A stretch of DNA of 64,000 nt from PFJX01 sp044227325. Its GTDB lineage: Bacteria > Pseudomonadota > Gammaproteobacteria > Burkholderiales > Thiobacillaceae. A model generated the notes under the pieces. The model had not been told where the DNA came from, did no database searches, and saw nothing but the letters and a program-made list of their open reading frames with translations. The stretch spans positions 1-64,000 of the forward strand of contig JBGAFI010000018.1 of assembly GCA_044227325.1 (NCBI GenBank), given 5' to 3'. Positions 46,058 to 54,264 of this stretch are shown piece by piece (the first letter of the stretch is position 1; every line of letters starts with the position of its first letter). Made by a program: the position numbers and the translations under genes.

Positions 46058-47323
46058 ATGAGAAATCCACGGAAACTGGCGGCGCTGGCCTTGTCCGGCT
46101 GGGCCATCACCGCCCATGCCACCAACGGGATGAACCTGGAGGGCTACGGACCGCTCGGCATGAGCATGGGCGGCGCCTCCATGGCCTACGACAGCGGTTT
46201 GGCGGCCATGATGAACAACCCGGCCACGCTGGCCCTGACCAGCCAGGGAACCCAGATGGCGCTGGCGCTGCACCACTTGGGGCCCGATGTGACGGTGCAG
46301 GGCGTCGCCAACTCCGGCGGCGATTCCTATTTCATGCCGGCGGTGGGTGTGGGCCGCAAGGAGGGCGCGTTGAGCTACGGCGTCGGCCTGTTCGCCCAGG
46401 GCGGCATGGGCACCGAATACGGCACCGCCTCGCCGTTTTCCATGGGCACAGGCCAGGATGTCCGCTCCGAACTGGGCGTCGGGCGCCTGATCTTCCCGGT
46501 GGCCTATGAGGTCACACCCAACTTCTCGGTGGGCGCATCGCTGGATTTCGTCTGGGCCATGCTGGATGTGGGCATGGTGGCGACACGCGACCAAGTCAAC
46601 GGCATGAGCGGACAGGAAATCGGCGCGGGCAATGTCGCCGCCATCCACTTTTCCGATGGCAGCGACTTCACCGGCAAGGCCAAGGGCACCGGCTGGGCGG
46701 GCAAGCTGGGCCTGACCTACAAGGCCAGCCCGACCCTGACCTTCGGCGCCGCGTACCACAGCAAGACCAATCTGAACGACCTCAAGACTTCCGACAACGG
46801 CGCGTCCATGTCGATCTACAACGGGGGGGGCGGGCTCGTCAACGCCACGACCGGCAAGATGACCGTCATCGATTTCCAATGGCCGGAAACCTATGCCGTC
46901 GGCCTCGCCTGGCAGGCCACGCCGAAATGGATGCTGGCAACCGACGTACGCCGCATCAACTGGGCCGGCGCCATGCAGAATTTCCGCATGTCCTATTCCG
47001 GTATCACGTTCACCATGCCCCAGCAATGGCGCAACCAGAACGTGTATTCCCTGGGCGTGCAGTATCGTCCCAACGAGCGCCTGGGCCTGCGCGTCGGCTA
47101 CAACTACGGCAAGAACCCGGTGCCGGATGCCTGGCTGCATCCGCTCTTCCCCGCCACGGTGGAACGGCACTACACGGCGGGTATCGACTACCGCCTGAAC
47201 GACAAGGGCTGCGTCGCCTTCGCCGTGTCCTACGCGCCGGAATCCAGCAACGTGACCGGCACCGCTCTGACCGTTACCCACGGCCAACTCTCCGCCATGG
47301 TGGGCTACAACCACCACTTCTGA
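46058..47323 (+). CDS. FadL/OmpP1/TodX-family outer-membrane transport protein
   Basis: A 421-residue protein with a short signal peptide ending near AHA (residue 18) before the mature start TNGMNLEGYGPLGMSMGGASMAYDSGLAAMMNNPA. That is the hatch-domain signature of FadL-type porins for fatty acids and other hydrophobic compounds. The C-terminus ends in Phe (VGYNHHF), as expected for a beta-barrel assembled by Bam. The GAGGGGGA ribosome site fixes the start. A GC-rich hairpin follows the stop. Confidence 0.87.
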   Translation: MRNPRKLAALALSGWAITAHATNGMNLEGYGPLGMSMGGASMAYDSGLAAMMNNPATLALTSQGTQMALALHHLGPDVTVQGVANSGGDSYFMPAVGVGRKEGALSYGVGLFAQGGMGTEYGTASPFSMGTGQDVRSELGVGRLIFPVAYEVTPNFSVGASLDFVWAMLDVGMVATRDQVNGMSGQEIGAGNVAAIHFSDGSDFTGKAKGTGWAGKLGLTYKASPTLTFGAAYHSKTNLNDLKTSDNGASMSIYNGGGGLVNATTGKMTVIDFQWPETYAVGLAWQATPKWMLATDVRRINWAGAMQNFRMSYSGITFTMPQQWRNQNVYSLGVQYRPNERLGLRVGYNYGKNPVPDAWLHPLFPATVERHYTAGIDYRLNDKGCVAFAVSYAPESSNVTGTALTVTHGQLSAMVGYNHHF

Positions 47324-47332
47324 CGGGTCTCC

Positions 47333-47355
47333 GCCGCCCGGCGCGACCGGGCGGC
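47333..47355 (+). terminator. Terminator-like hairpin after the FadL gene
   Basis: GCCGCCCGG and CCGGGCGGC form a perfect nine-pair stem with a CGCGA loop ten bases after the stop codon. No T run follows, so it is not a canonical intrinsic terminator; it may protect the 3' end or need Rho. Confidence 0.45.
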
Positions 47356-47479
47356 GAATCCGGAATTCCCGTCAAGCCTTGTGGACATTGGGTCCGCGCG
47401 AATAGGCGGCGGATTTTTTGCATCAAGTTTTCCGCGAACCCTCCGATACTTCCGGCAATTCCAAAACGGGGGTGGGGTC

Positions 47480-49498
47480 ATGAATCTACTGCAGCCGGCG
47501 ACGGCCTTTCTCGACCGTTTCAACTACATCACCAAGTTCGCCGTTCTGGGCGCCTTCGCCCTGGTGCCCATCGCCTTCCTGTTCGCCACCGCGATTCCCG
47601 TGCTCAACCGGGCGGTGGAGGACGCGGGCATGGAGGCCGAAGGCGTGGCCTACGTGGGCGCCGCGAAGCAATTGCTCATCGCGGTCCAGAAGCACCGGGG
47701 CCTGTCCAACGCCGCGCTATCCGGAGACGCCCAGGCCAGGGACAAGCTGGCGGGCGAGGCCGGGAACGTCGCGGCGGCGCTCGCGGCGGTGAAGTCGCTG
47801 GATGCCCGCGGCGGGCAGACCTTCCTCCCGGGCAGCCCCCTGGACGACATCGAGCGGCAATGGCGCGAGCTGGCCGCCGCCAACGCGGGCATGGCGCCGG
47901 CCGAGAGTTTCGCCGCCCACACCCGGGTGGTCGGACAGACCCTGCGTCTCATCACCCATTTCGCCGACGCCTCCCGCCTCACCCTGGACCCGGTGCTGGA
48001 GACCTACTACCTGCAGGATCTCATCGTGACCCAGGTTCCGCCGTTGATGGAGGCCCTGGGCAAGTTGCGCGGCAAGACCGCGGGCATCCTCACCCGCAAG
48101 GCGATCACGCCGGACGAGAAGGTGGCGGTGATCGGCCTGACCAGCGAAGCCAATGTCCTGCTGGATCGGGTGCTCACCGATCTGGACAAGGTGTACGCGG
48201 CCGCGCCCGGGACAAAGGCCCGCTTGGAGGAGCGGGCCACGGCGCTGAAAGCGGCCATCGGCCAGGTCAAGGAGACCACCCTGCGGGAAATCTCGGAGAC
48301 GGGCTTCACCCTGGGCGGCGCCGACTACTTCAAGATCGCCAGCGCGCCCATCACGGAAGCCGACAAACTGGTGGAGATGGCGGCGCCGCAACTGCACGAT
48401 CTGCTGGTGCTGCGCCGCGATCATGAGCGCCACATCCTGCTGCTGGACATCGGCTTCACCGTCTTGATGATCCTGGCGATGGCCTATCTCACCCTGGGCC
48501 TGAGCGCGTCCATCCTGCACGCGGTCAAGGGCATCAGCGCAGGCGCCACCGCCATGGCGGGCGGAGACCTCACCCATGCCGTCGCCCTTTCCGCCCGGGA
48601 CGAAATGGGGCGCATCGCCGGCGATCTGAACCGGGCGCGCGAGGCCCTGGCCGGCCTGGTCGGACAGACCCTGCGTTCCGCCGCCGACCTGACCGAAACC
48701 AGCGTGCGCGTGAAGGACGACACCAACCGCATCTCCCAGTCGTCCAGCCAGCAGAACGAGGCCATCGCCGCATCCGCCTCGACGGTGAAGGCGTTGACCG
48801 TCTCGGTGCACCAGATCGCCGGGCAGGCGGCGGAGGCGGACAAGCAGGCGCGGCAGGCCAGCGAGCTGGCCCGGCACGGGCTGGAGGTCGCGGAAACCGC
48901 CAGCCGCGACATGCGGGCGGTCGCCGAAACGGTCACCCGCGCCGCAAGCCAGATCGAGGGACTCAACACCCGGGCCGGCGAGATCACCGGCATCGTCCAC
49001 GCCATCCGGGACATCGCCGACCAGACCAATCTCCTGGCCCTCAACGCCGCCATCGAGGCGGCCCGGGCCGGCGAGCAGGGACGCGGCTTCGCCGTGGTGG
49101 CGGACGAGGTGCGCAAACTGGCCGAGCGCACCGGCGGCGCCACCGCCGAGATCGCCACCATGATCGAAGCCATCCAGCGGGATACCCACGGCGCCGTGGA
49201 GATCATGCTGAGCGGCAGCGAAAAGGCCAAGGTGGGCGAACAGACCGTGCTCGACACCGCCCAGGCCCTGCGCGACATCCAGGACGCGGCGCGGAACGCC
49301 CTCAACCGGGTCAGCGATATCGCCAGCGCTTCCCGCGAACAGACCGTGTCCAGCCAGGACATCGCGCAGAACATGGAAACCATCGCCGACATGACCGCCC
49401 ACAACAACAGCTCCGTCGCCCAGGTTTCCACGTCGGCGGCCCATCTCGGCCATCTCGCCGAGGCGCTGCGCAGCGACCTCGCCAAGTTCCGGGTCTGA
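47480..49498 (+). CDS. Methyl-accepting chemotaxis protein with an extended sensor domain
   Basis: A 672-residue transmembrane receptor. A first membrane segment at about residues 15-40 is followed by a periplasmic sensor of about 280 residues resembling the nitrate/nitrite-sensing (NIT) type in length and helicity, and a second segment near 325-345. Then come a HAMP domain and a signalling domain whose hairpin tip reads IADQTNLLALNAAIEAARAGEQGRGFAVVADEVRKLAERT. It relays ligand binding to CheA. The start is supported by GGGGTGGGG. The ligand is unknown. Confidence 0.9.
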   Translation: MNLLQPATAFLDRFNYITKFAVLGAFALVPIAFLFATAIPVLNRAVEDAGMEAEGVAYVGAAKQLLIAVQKHRGLSNAALSGDAQARDKLAGEAGNVAAALAAVKSLDARGGQTFLPGSPLDDIERQWRELAAANAGMAPAESFAAHTRVVGQTLRLITHFADASRLTLDPVLETYYLQDLIVTQVPPLMEALGKLRGKTAGILTRKAITPDEKVAVIGLTSEANVLLDRVLTDLDKVYAAAPGTKARLEERATALKAAIGQVKETTLREISETGFTLGGADYFKIASAPITEADKLVEMAAPQLHDLLVLRRDHERHILLLDIGFTVLMILAMAYLTLGLSASILHAVKGISAGATAMAGGDLTHAVALSARDEMGRIAGDLNRAREALAGLVGQTLRSAADLTETSVRVKDDTNRISQSSSQQNEAIAASASTVKALTVSVHQIAGQAAEADKQARQASELARHGLEVAETASRDMRAVAETVTRAASQIEGLNTRAGEITGIVHAIRDIADQTNLLALNAAIEAARAGEQGRGFAVVADEVRKLAERTGGATAEIATMIEAIQRDTHGAVEIMLSGSEKAKVGEQTVLDTAQALRDIQDAARNALNRVSDIASASREQTVSSQDIAQNMETIADMTAHNNSSVAQVSTSAAHLGHLAEALRSDLAKFRV

Positions 49499-49609
49499 AC
49501 GTGCCCCGCCCCACGCGGCGCGCCTCCGCCCCGCGCGCGGGCGCGCGCGGCGCCGGGCTAGAATCCGGCCAACCCCGTTTCGCGCCACGCCGCGTTTAAC
49601 CGCTCATCC

Positions 49610-50182
49610 ATGGACGATCCCCGCACCGACGAGGCGCTGATGCTGGCCTATCGCGATGGCGACGCGGCCGCCTTCGAGACCCTGTACGGCCGTTGGCGTG
49701 GCCGTCTGTACCGCTATCTGGCCCATCAGGCGGCGGACCGGGCGGACGAGTTGTTCCAGGACGTGTGGATGAAAGTGGTGGGCGCCCGCGCCGGCTACGA
49801 GGTCACCGCCAGATTTTCCACCTGGCTGTTCCGCATCGCCCACAACCGGCTCATGGACCACTACCGCGCCCGGGGCCGGTGCATCGTCGACCCGTATGAC
49901 GACCCGGAGGACGATCCCGCCGACAGCCTGCCCGCGCCGGCCGAGGAGGCGCCCGCGGCCTTGTTGGAACGGCGGGAAACCGCCCGGCGCATACTGGACT
50001 GCCTGGCCGGCCTGCCCGCGCCCCAGCGGGAAGCCTTCCTCATGGCGGAGGAGGGCGGCATGAGCCTGGAGCAGATCGCCAACGCCGCGGGCGTCGGCCG
50101 GGAAACCGCCAAGAGCCGCCTGCGCTACGCCCTGGACCGGCTGCGCCGCTGCCTGGCCGGATTGAGAGGAACGGGAAGCTGA
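49610..50182 (+). CDS. ECF-type RNA polymerase sigma factor
   Basis: A 190-residue sigma-70 family protein. Region 2 contains YRYLAHQAADRADELFQDVWMKVV and FSTWLFRIAHNRLMDHYR. Region 4 has QREAFLMAEEGGMSLEQIANAAGVGRETAKSRLRYALDRLR as its helix-turn-helix. Between them lies an acidic linker rich in Asp and Pro. A membrane protein with anti-sigma character is encoded 84 bases downstream, so release by a surface signal is a reasonable model. Confidence 0.9.
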   Translation: MDDPRTDEALMLAYRDGDAAAFETLYGRWRGRLYRYLAHQAADRADELFQDVWMKVVGARAGYEVTARFSTWLFRIAHNRLMDHYRARGRCIVDPYDDPEDDPADSLPAPAEEAPAALLERRETARRILDCLAGLPAPQREAFLMAEEGGMSLEQIANAAGVGRETAKSRLRYALDRLRRCLAGLRGTGS

Positions 50183-50265
50183 CATGAAACGACCGCCACG
50201 CCCATTGCCTTCGCCGCCCTCGCGCGGGGCTTGTCGCCACCTTCCCACGGCCGGGCGGCACTGAC

Positions 50266-51096
50266 ATGGAAGAACGCGATCCCCTGCTGAGCGAAGCCTA
50301 CCAGGCGGCCGACCACCCCGAGCCGCCGCCGGCGCTGGATGCCCGCATCCTCGCCGCCGCCCGCGCGGCCGTGGCCCGGCCCGCGCGCCGCCGTCCGGCC
50401 TGGCTCGCCTGGGCCGTGCCTTTATCCACAACCGCCGTGCTGGTGCTGGGGATCTCCCTGCTGTTCAAGATGCAGCGGGAAGCTCCGGAAACCTTGCGGG
50501 ACGCGGTGGCGCCGCCCCCGGCGGCCCGCAACGAGGCGGCGCCCTCGGCGGCCCCCGCAACCGAATCCGAGCCGGCCGCGAAACCCGCCGGCGCCGACAA
50601 GGCCGCCGTGACCGCCGCCGTCCGTCCGCCGCGGCCGAAACGCGAGCCGGCCACGGCCGAGCCCGCCCGGCCCGCGCCCGAGGCGCCAGCGGTCGATGCC
50701 GCACCCGCCCGTGAATCCGCCGAATCGGCGGCCGCCGCCCCGGCCGGCGCCGCACCCGGCCCCGTGCTCAGCCCCTCCCCCGCCCAGCCGGCCCGCGCGC
50801 CCCGATCCGCCCCTACCCCGGCCAACGCCGCCGCCGATCTGTTCGAGCAAAAGGGCCAGGCCGCGGCCCCGAACCGGCAATTCGCCCCCGCCTTCAGCCA
50901 AAGCCTGGGCAAGCTCAAGGGCGCCAGCCCGGCGACGGAGAGTCCGGAACAATGGGTGGAAAGCCTGCGCCGGCTGGTGCGGGCAGGGCGGATCGAAGAG
51001 GCGAGGAAATCCCTGGAGGAACTGCGCGAACGCCATCCGGATTTCGCGGTGCCGGAGGATTTGCAGGCGCTGCTCGGCGCGGCTAGGGCGCGGTAG
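50266..51096 (+). CDS. Probable anti-sigma factor, single-pass membrane protein
   Basis: A 276-residue protein. The first 50 residues are cytoplasmic, followed by one membrane helix at about 47-68 (WLAWAVPLSTTAVLVLGISLLF). A long Pro/Ala-rich low-complexity periplasmic stretch (about 75-200) precedes a short helical C-terminus (ESPEQWVESLRRLVRAGRIEEARKSLEEL). Topology and position right after an ECF sigma gene point to an anti-sigma factor, though the cytoplasmic part lacks a zinc motif. Members of this kind are often annotated only as hypothetical. Confidence 0.6.
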   Translation: MEERDPLLSEAYQAADHPEPPPALDARILAAARAAVARPARRRPAWLAWAVPLSTTAVLVLGISLLFKMQREAPETLRDAVAPPPAARNEAAPSAAPATESEPAAKPAGADKAAVTAAVRPPRPKREPATAEPARPAPEAPAVDAAPARESAESAAAAPAGAAPGPVLSPSPAQPARAPRSAPTPANAAADLFEQKGQAAAPNRQFAPAFSQSLGKLKGASPATESPEQWVESLRRLVRAGRIEEARKSLEELRERHPDFAVPEDLQALLGAARAR

Positions 51097-51165
51097 ACGA
51101 AGGACCGGGCGGCGGGGCGCGGCTTCATGCGGCGCAATGCAGCTCTCGCCTATTACTCCTGTGGG

Positions 51166-51615
51166 CTAGATGTGCACCCATATTTTGCGCAAGAGACTGC
51201 CAAGTGTACGCGACAGTGCAAGTTCTTGATCTGGGGTGATGCCTTGAACGCTGGGGTTCATTGCCTCAAGAACAAAGCAGCCAAACGCCGCTGGCTCGAG
51301 ATACCGAAGCTCATAGAAAGATACATGTGAACCACAACAGGGAGCTGTTACTACCAAATTTTCAAATCGAGCTTCGGCGCAATGACTCATAGCATCATCC
51401 CACCAAGAGTCCGCATTGGCTTCACATAAAGGGCACTCAACCCCCGACCAGTTGCCCATAGGATGAAAGAATTCGACTTGGTATTTGAAGTTGGCGTTTA
51501 CCCCATCAGAATCCGGCACAAAGGACATGAAAAGAGTTTTCGCACGCTTGGCAGCATCAGCTGAAGACTGGAACTGTGAGTCGATAGGTACCAGTAGAAG
51601 CCAATTCTCAGACAT
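51166..51615 (-). CDS. Hypothetical protein with CPLC and CCGS motifs
   Basis: A 149-residue protein of unknown function. The N-terminus MSENWLLLVPIDSQFQ and the pair of cysteine motifs (ECPLCEANADSWWDDAM and APCCGSHVSF) suggest a small zinc-ribbon-like element in the middle. The gene is clearly less GC-rich than the flanking core DNA and belongs to a run of short minus-strand genes. A GCTAGC hexamer and a GTCTTAC sequence lie just upstream of its start. Confidence 0.6.
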   Translation of the reverse strand: MSENWLLLVPIDSQFQSSADAAKRAKTLFMSFVPDSDGVNANFKYQVEFFHPMGNWSGVECPLCEANADSWWDDAMSHCAEARFENLVVTAPCCGSHVSFYELRYLEPAAFGCFVLEAMNPSVQGITPDQELALSRTLGSLLRKIWVHI

Positions 51616-51745
51616 GAGAGCGTAAGACGGCTAGCATTTGAGTACAGGGAGCGCTGCGGTAGAGGTTATGGCGCTGCCCAGCATTGTTGCGCAGCGTCCG
51701 GGGGACCGCCGTAATGGGATGCTGGTCATAACACATGAAGTGGTT

Positions 51746-52087
51746 TTATGTATTTAGAATAATATTCCAGTCATAGTCGAATTTGGCCAATAGTGAATTC
51801 TGCTTCTTCACGGCGTCCTGCTTAGTTGCCGCGAATTGAGCGCGGTAATAAAGATGCCAACCATCTTGAAGATGCTGGCGAATGATCTCACTAAGGTGGG
51901 ACCCGTGCCGCGCATAGCTTGCCATGCGTCGTTTTTCGTTTATCGTCTCACCGACGTACACGATGCGGCGGTTGCCACCCCGCGGCCCAGCAATAGAGAG
52001 TTCATAACAAGCTGGGCCATCCCAATCAAAGGCATCGGGGTGCCAATGGTCATGGTCTGCAATCTTCCTCCAATTAGTCCAACCCAT
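51746..52087 (-). CDS. GIY-YIG nuclease-like small protein
   Basis: A 113-residue protein. ACYELSIAGPRGGNRRIVYVGETINEKRRMASYARHG fits the GIY-YIG core with degenerate first motif and YVG in the second. The following arginine and the closing KQNSLLAKFDYDWN with its Asn match the rest of the fold. Stand-alone proteins of this kind are frequent in mobile islands and cassettes; activity is not assured. Its start overlaps the end of the GNAT gene by 14 bases. Confidence 0.62.
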   Translation of the reverse strand: MGWTNWRKIADHDHWHPDAFDWDGPACYELSIAGPRGGNRRIVYVGETINEKRRMASYARHGSHLSEIIRQHLQDGWHLYYRAQFAATKQDAVKKQNSLLAKFDYDWNIILNT

Positions 52088-52577
52088 CGAAATTCCCCTT
52101 GGGTAGAGCGGCCCTCTCGACCGTGGTGTGACAGTTAGACGCGGAGTTTCCCAGACCGAAGTTCAAAAGTGTGTACTTAGAGAACCCGAGTTTTTCGTAA
52201 AATCTGGCGGCAACTGTCCCTTCTCGCACAATCAACGCCACATTTGAATCTCCACCTTTTTCCTCTACCACCTGTCTTACTAGATCACTAGCAATTGTTT
52301 TGCCACGGTGTTGCCCAGCAACAAATAGCTCTTGACTGAAAAAAATTGAGCCGACGTGCCACGGATAGCTAAAGCCAAACACAGCACAGATTATCTTGTC
52401 TTCAATTCCAGTAGCGACAAAGGCTCCATCAGCTTCAATGCGAAAAAATGATTCAAGATATGCTGTGGCACATTTCTCGGGCCAGTTCTCCTCATAAGGT
52501 GGCTCAGCATATATTTCTCGCAGAAGTTCACCACAAGACGGCAGGTCTGTTTCGATGCATTGGCGGATGGTGATCAT
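52074..52577 (-). CDS. GNAT-family N-acetyltransferase
   Basis: A 167-residue acetyltransferase-like protein. ITIRQCIETDLPSCGELLREIY begins the fold, and ELFVAGQHRGKTIASDLVRQVVEE contains the acetyl-CoA-binding Q/R-x-x-G-K segment. EGTVAARFYEKLGFSKY is the closing motif. The substrate is unknown; such genes are common cargo of integrons. On its coding strand GTTAAAC lies 15 bases before the ATG, matching the integron core-site consensus GTTRRRY in the position expected for a gene cassette. Confidence 0.75.
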   Translation of the reverse strand: MITIRQCIETDLPSCGELLREIYAEPPYEENWPEKCATAYLESFFRIEADGAFVATGIEDKIICAVFGFSYPWHVGSIFFSQELFVAGQHRGKTIASDLVRQVVEEKGGDSNVALIVREGTVAARFYEKLGFSKYTLLNFGLGNSASNCHTTVERAALPKGNFDGLD

Positions 52578-52591
52578 TGGACTGGGCTAGC

Positions 52592-52598
52592 GTTTAAC
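52592..52598 (-). other. Integron-type core site (GTTRRRY) upstream of the GNAT gene
   Basis: GTTAAAC on the minus strand, 15 bases before the GNAT start codon, fits the consensus at the recombination point of integron gene cassettes. The attC arm that should lie immediately upstream is replaced by the MITE-like element at 52599. On seven bases alone the match could be chance. Confidence 0.35.
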
Positions 52599-52754
52599 GA
52601 GGCTGTAGAAAACCTCCCGCTTTCGGTTGAGGGGTGAATTCGGGGGTACATTGAGCTTTCCCCGCACCGAGATCGTCGATCCTGAGGTATTTTGGAAGGT
52701 CGAATTTGAGCGGAATTTTCGCATAGACAATTTCGGAGGTTTTACTACAGCTTC
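52599..52754. mobile_element. MITE-like element with terminal inverted repeats
   Basis: About 156 bases bounded by near-identical inverted ends. The left end reads GAGGCTGTAGAAAACCTCC and the right end, on the opposite strand, GAAGCTGTAGTAAAACCTCC, with one mismatch and one extra base. The inside encodes nothing. AAC flanks both sides (52596-52598 and 52755-52757) and could be a target duplication. The end sequence recalls IS1182- or IS5-like termini, so it may be mobilised in trans by such a transposase. Its right end supplies the final residues and stop codon of the DUF7662 gene. Confidence 0.6.
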
Positions 52755-53044
52755 AACGTTGAAGGTAGTGGATAGTGATAGAGCGCACGCCTAAACCTAA
52801 CCGACGCATTGCTGCCACCTTGATTTACCGTTTCAACCTCAAAGCCAGCAGATAGCCATGCGTGGGCTTGCGGCCGTACCTTTGAATTCTTTTGGTTGCC
52901 CCACCAAGGACGATGGGATTTTGCAGAGGCTGGTAGTGGTGCGCCTACGATGCGCTCGATCTCCGCGAACGATAGGGTAATTTCTTTTGTGTTGTAGGGG
53001 ACCGCGCGAAGGTAAAGCTCAAGTGGTTCGTATTTGCTGGGCAT
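52745..53044 (-). CDS. DUF7662-like protein, 3' end altered by the adjacent element
   Basis: A 99-residue protein: KYEPLELYLRAVPYNTKEITLSFAEIERIVGAPLPASA, then HRPWWGNQKNSKV and AWLSAGFEVETVN, a pattern I associate with DUF7662, of unknown function. The start at 53044 has GAGGGAG upstream; a longer frame to 53143 has no site. The last residues (about LKL and the TAG) are encoded by the terminal repeat of the MITE-like element, so the natural C-terminus has been replaced or shortened. Confidence 0.6.
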   Translation of the reverse strand: MPSKYEPLELYLRAVPYNTKEITLSFAEIERIVGAPLPASAKSHRPWWGNQKNSKVRPQAHAWLSAGFEVETVNQGGSNASVRFRRALYHYPLPSTLKL

Positions 53045-53201
53045 GGCTCCCTCGTTATTGCGCGCTAATAAGATGTGTGAGCCAAATGGTCCAGGTATTG
53101 GACAGACAGGATGTTCAACAGAAAATAAATGGCTCAGTCGCATGCCGCCAAGTGGTCTGCCGGCATCCGCTTCTGGGGCGGTTGCTAGCTGATGATCCCG
53201 C

Positions 53202-54107
53202 TCAAGCGAACACGCTCAAGCTCGCCCCGCTCGCGATGGCGGCGGTCTGGCTGTCGATCTGGGCGGCGGCCTTTTCGGCTTCGTTCAGGCTTTGTTTCGC
53301 GGCGGCGATATCCGGATTGTTGTCGTCGCCTTCTTCTTTCAGTTCCCGCGCGGTTTTCCGGGCCAGTTCCTTGAGTTTGGCGATCAGGTCGCGGACTTCG
53401 TCGCGGAACTTCCGGTCGCTGTCGGCTTCTCCGGCGCGGGCGGCGGTGTCGGCCAGTTTTGCCTGCAGGTCGTCGAGGCGGGACTGCCGGTAGTCGGCCA
53501 GCGTGGTGTCTTCGCCGGCGGCGGTCCCGGCCTGGGGGGAGGCTGCGTTGGCGTCGGCATTCTCCGCGCCGCTTTCTTCCCCGCCCGCGCTGTCCGCGGT
53601 CGGCGTGGCGGTGGCCGTCGTGTTGGTTGCGGCGATGGCCGTCGCGCCGGCGCTGTTCGCGGCCGCGCCGTTCCCGTTCGCCGTCGTTCCGGAGGCGGTG
53701 CTTGCCGTCGTCCCGGCGCCGCCGCTGGCCGCGGCCGATGCGTCGGCGCCGCTGCCGGCGGCGGCATAGGCTTTCGCCGCCTGGCCGAGTTCGCGGGCGA
53801 GATGGGCGATGCGGCGCGCGACCGTTTTGGGATCGCCGCCCATCATCTTGAGCATGCGGATTTCCTCCTTGATGCGGGCGACGCGCTGGGCCGCGTCGGC
53901 CTTGGGCGCCTGGCGCATATTCCGCTTCATCGCCTCCATCTGGGCGAGCACGCTTTTGCTGTCCTCGAGCTGGCGCTTCAGCGCGTCGGCCTTGTCCGGG
54001 TTCTCCCGCTGGATGCGCGCCAGGAGTTGCTCCTGCGCCGAGCCGGGTTTGGACTGGCCGCTGGTCTGAAGGAGGCCGAATCCGGAAGTCGCCGAGATTT
54101 CCAGCAT
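53202..54107 (-). CDS. Ala-rich coiled-coil protein of unknown function
   Basis: A 301-residue protein in three parts. The helical N-terminal third has coiled-coil character (LLARIQRENPDKADALKRQLEDSKSVLAQMEAMKRN). A low-complexity middle (about residues 115-195) is almost only Ala, Thr, Gly, Asn and Ser. A second helical region follows (DDLQAKLADTAARAGEADSDRKFRDEVRDLIAKLKEL). No signal peptide or membrane segment is visible. It is probably a structural or surface-associated protein; some flagellar accessory proteins look alike, but I cannot assign it. It has the base composition of the core genome. Confidence 0.55.
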   Translation of the reverse strand: MLEISATSGFGLLQTSGQSKPGSAQEQLLARIQRENPDKADALKRQLEDSKSVLAQMEAMKRNMRQAPKADAAQRVARIKEEIRMLKMMGGDPKTVARRIAHLARELGQAAKAYAAAGSGADASAAASGGAGTTASTASGTTANGNGAAANSAGATAIAATNTTATATPTADSAGGEESGAENADANAASPQAGTAAGEDTTLADYRQSRLDDLQAKLADTAARAGEADSDRKFRDEVRDLIAKLKELARKTARELKEEGDDNNPDIAAAKQSLNEAEKAAAQIDSQTAAIASGASLSVFA

Positions 54108-54264
54108 GATGTTTCTCCGATGAACGGAAACCGATGCGCAGAAACGGTTTCAGATGCGGCAATGTAGCGGGGCCCGGGGCGAACGGCAAACGTGTTCCGG
54201 TTTAGGGAAAAGCCCCGCTATGGACGCGGCCCCGGAGGGCTTCAGCCCGGCGCCCCGGCGCGGC

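Noticed and set aside
52077..52083. GTTGGAC on the minus strand as an attC core site between GNAT and GIY-YIG genes
   Set aside because: It lies inside the GIY-YIG coding sequence after its start codon, and the inner arms of the supposed attC do not pair well.
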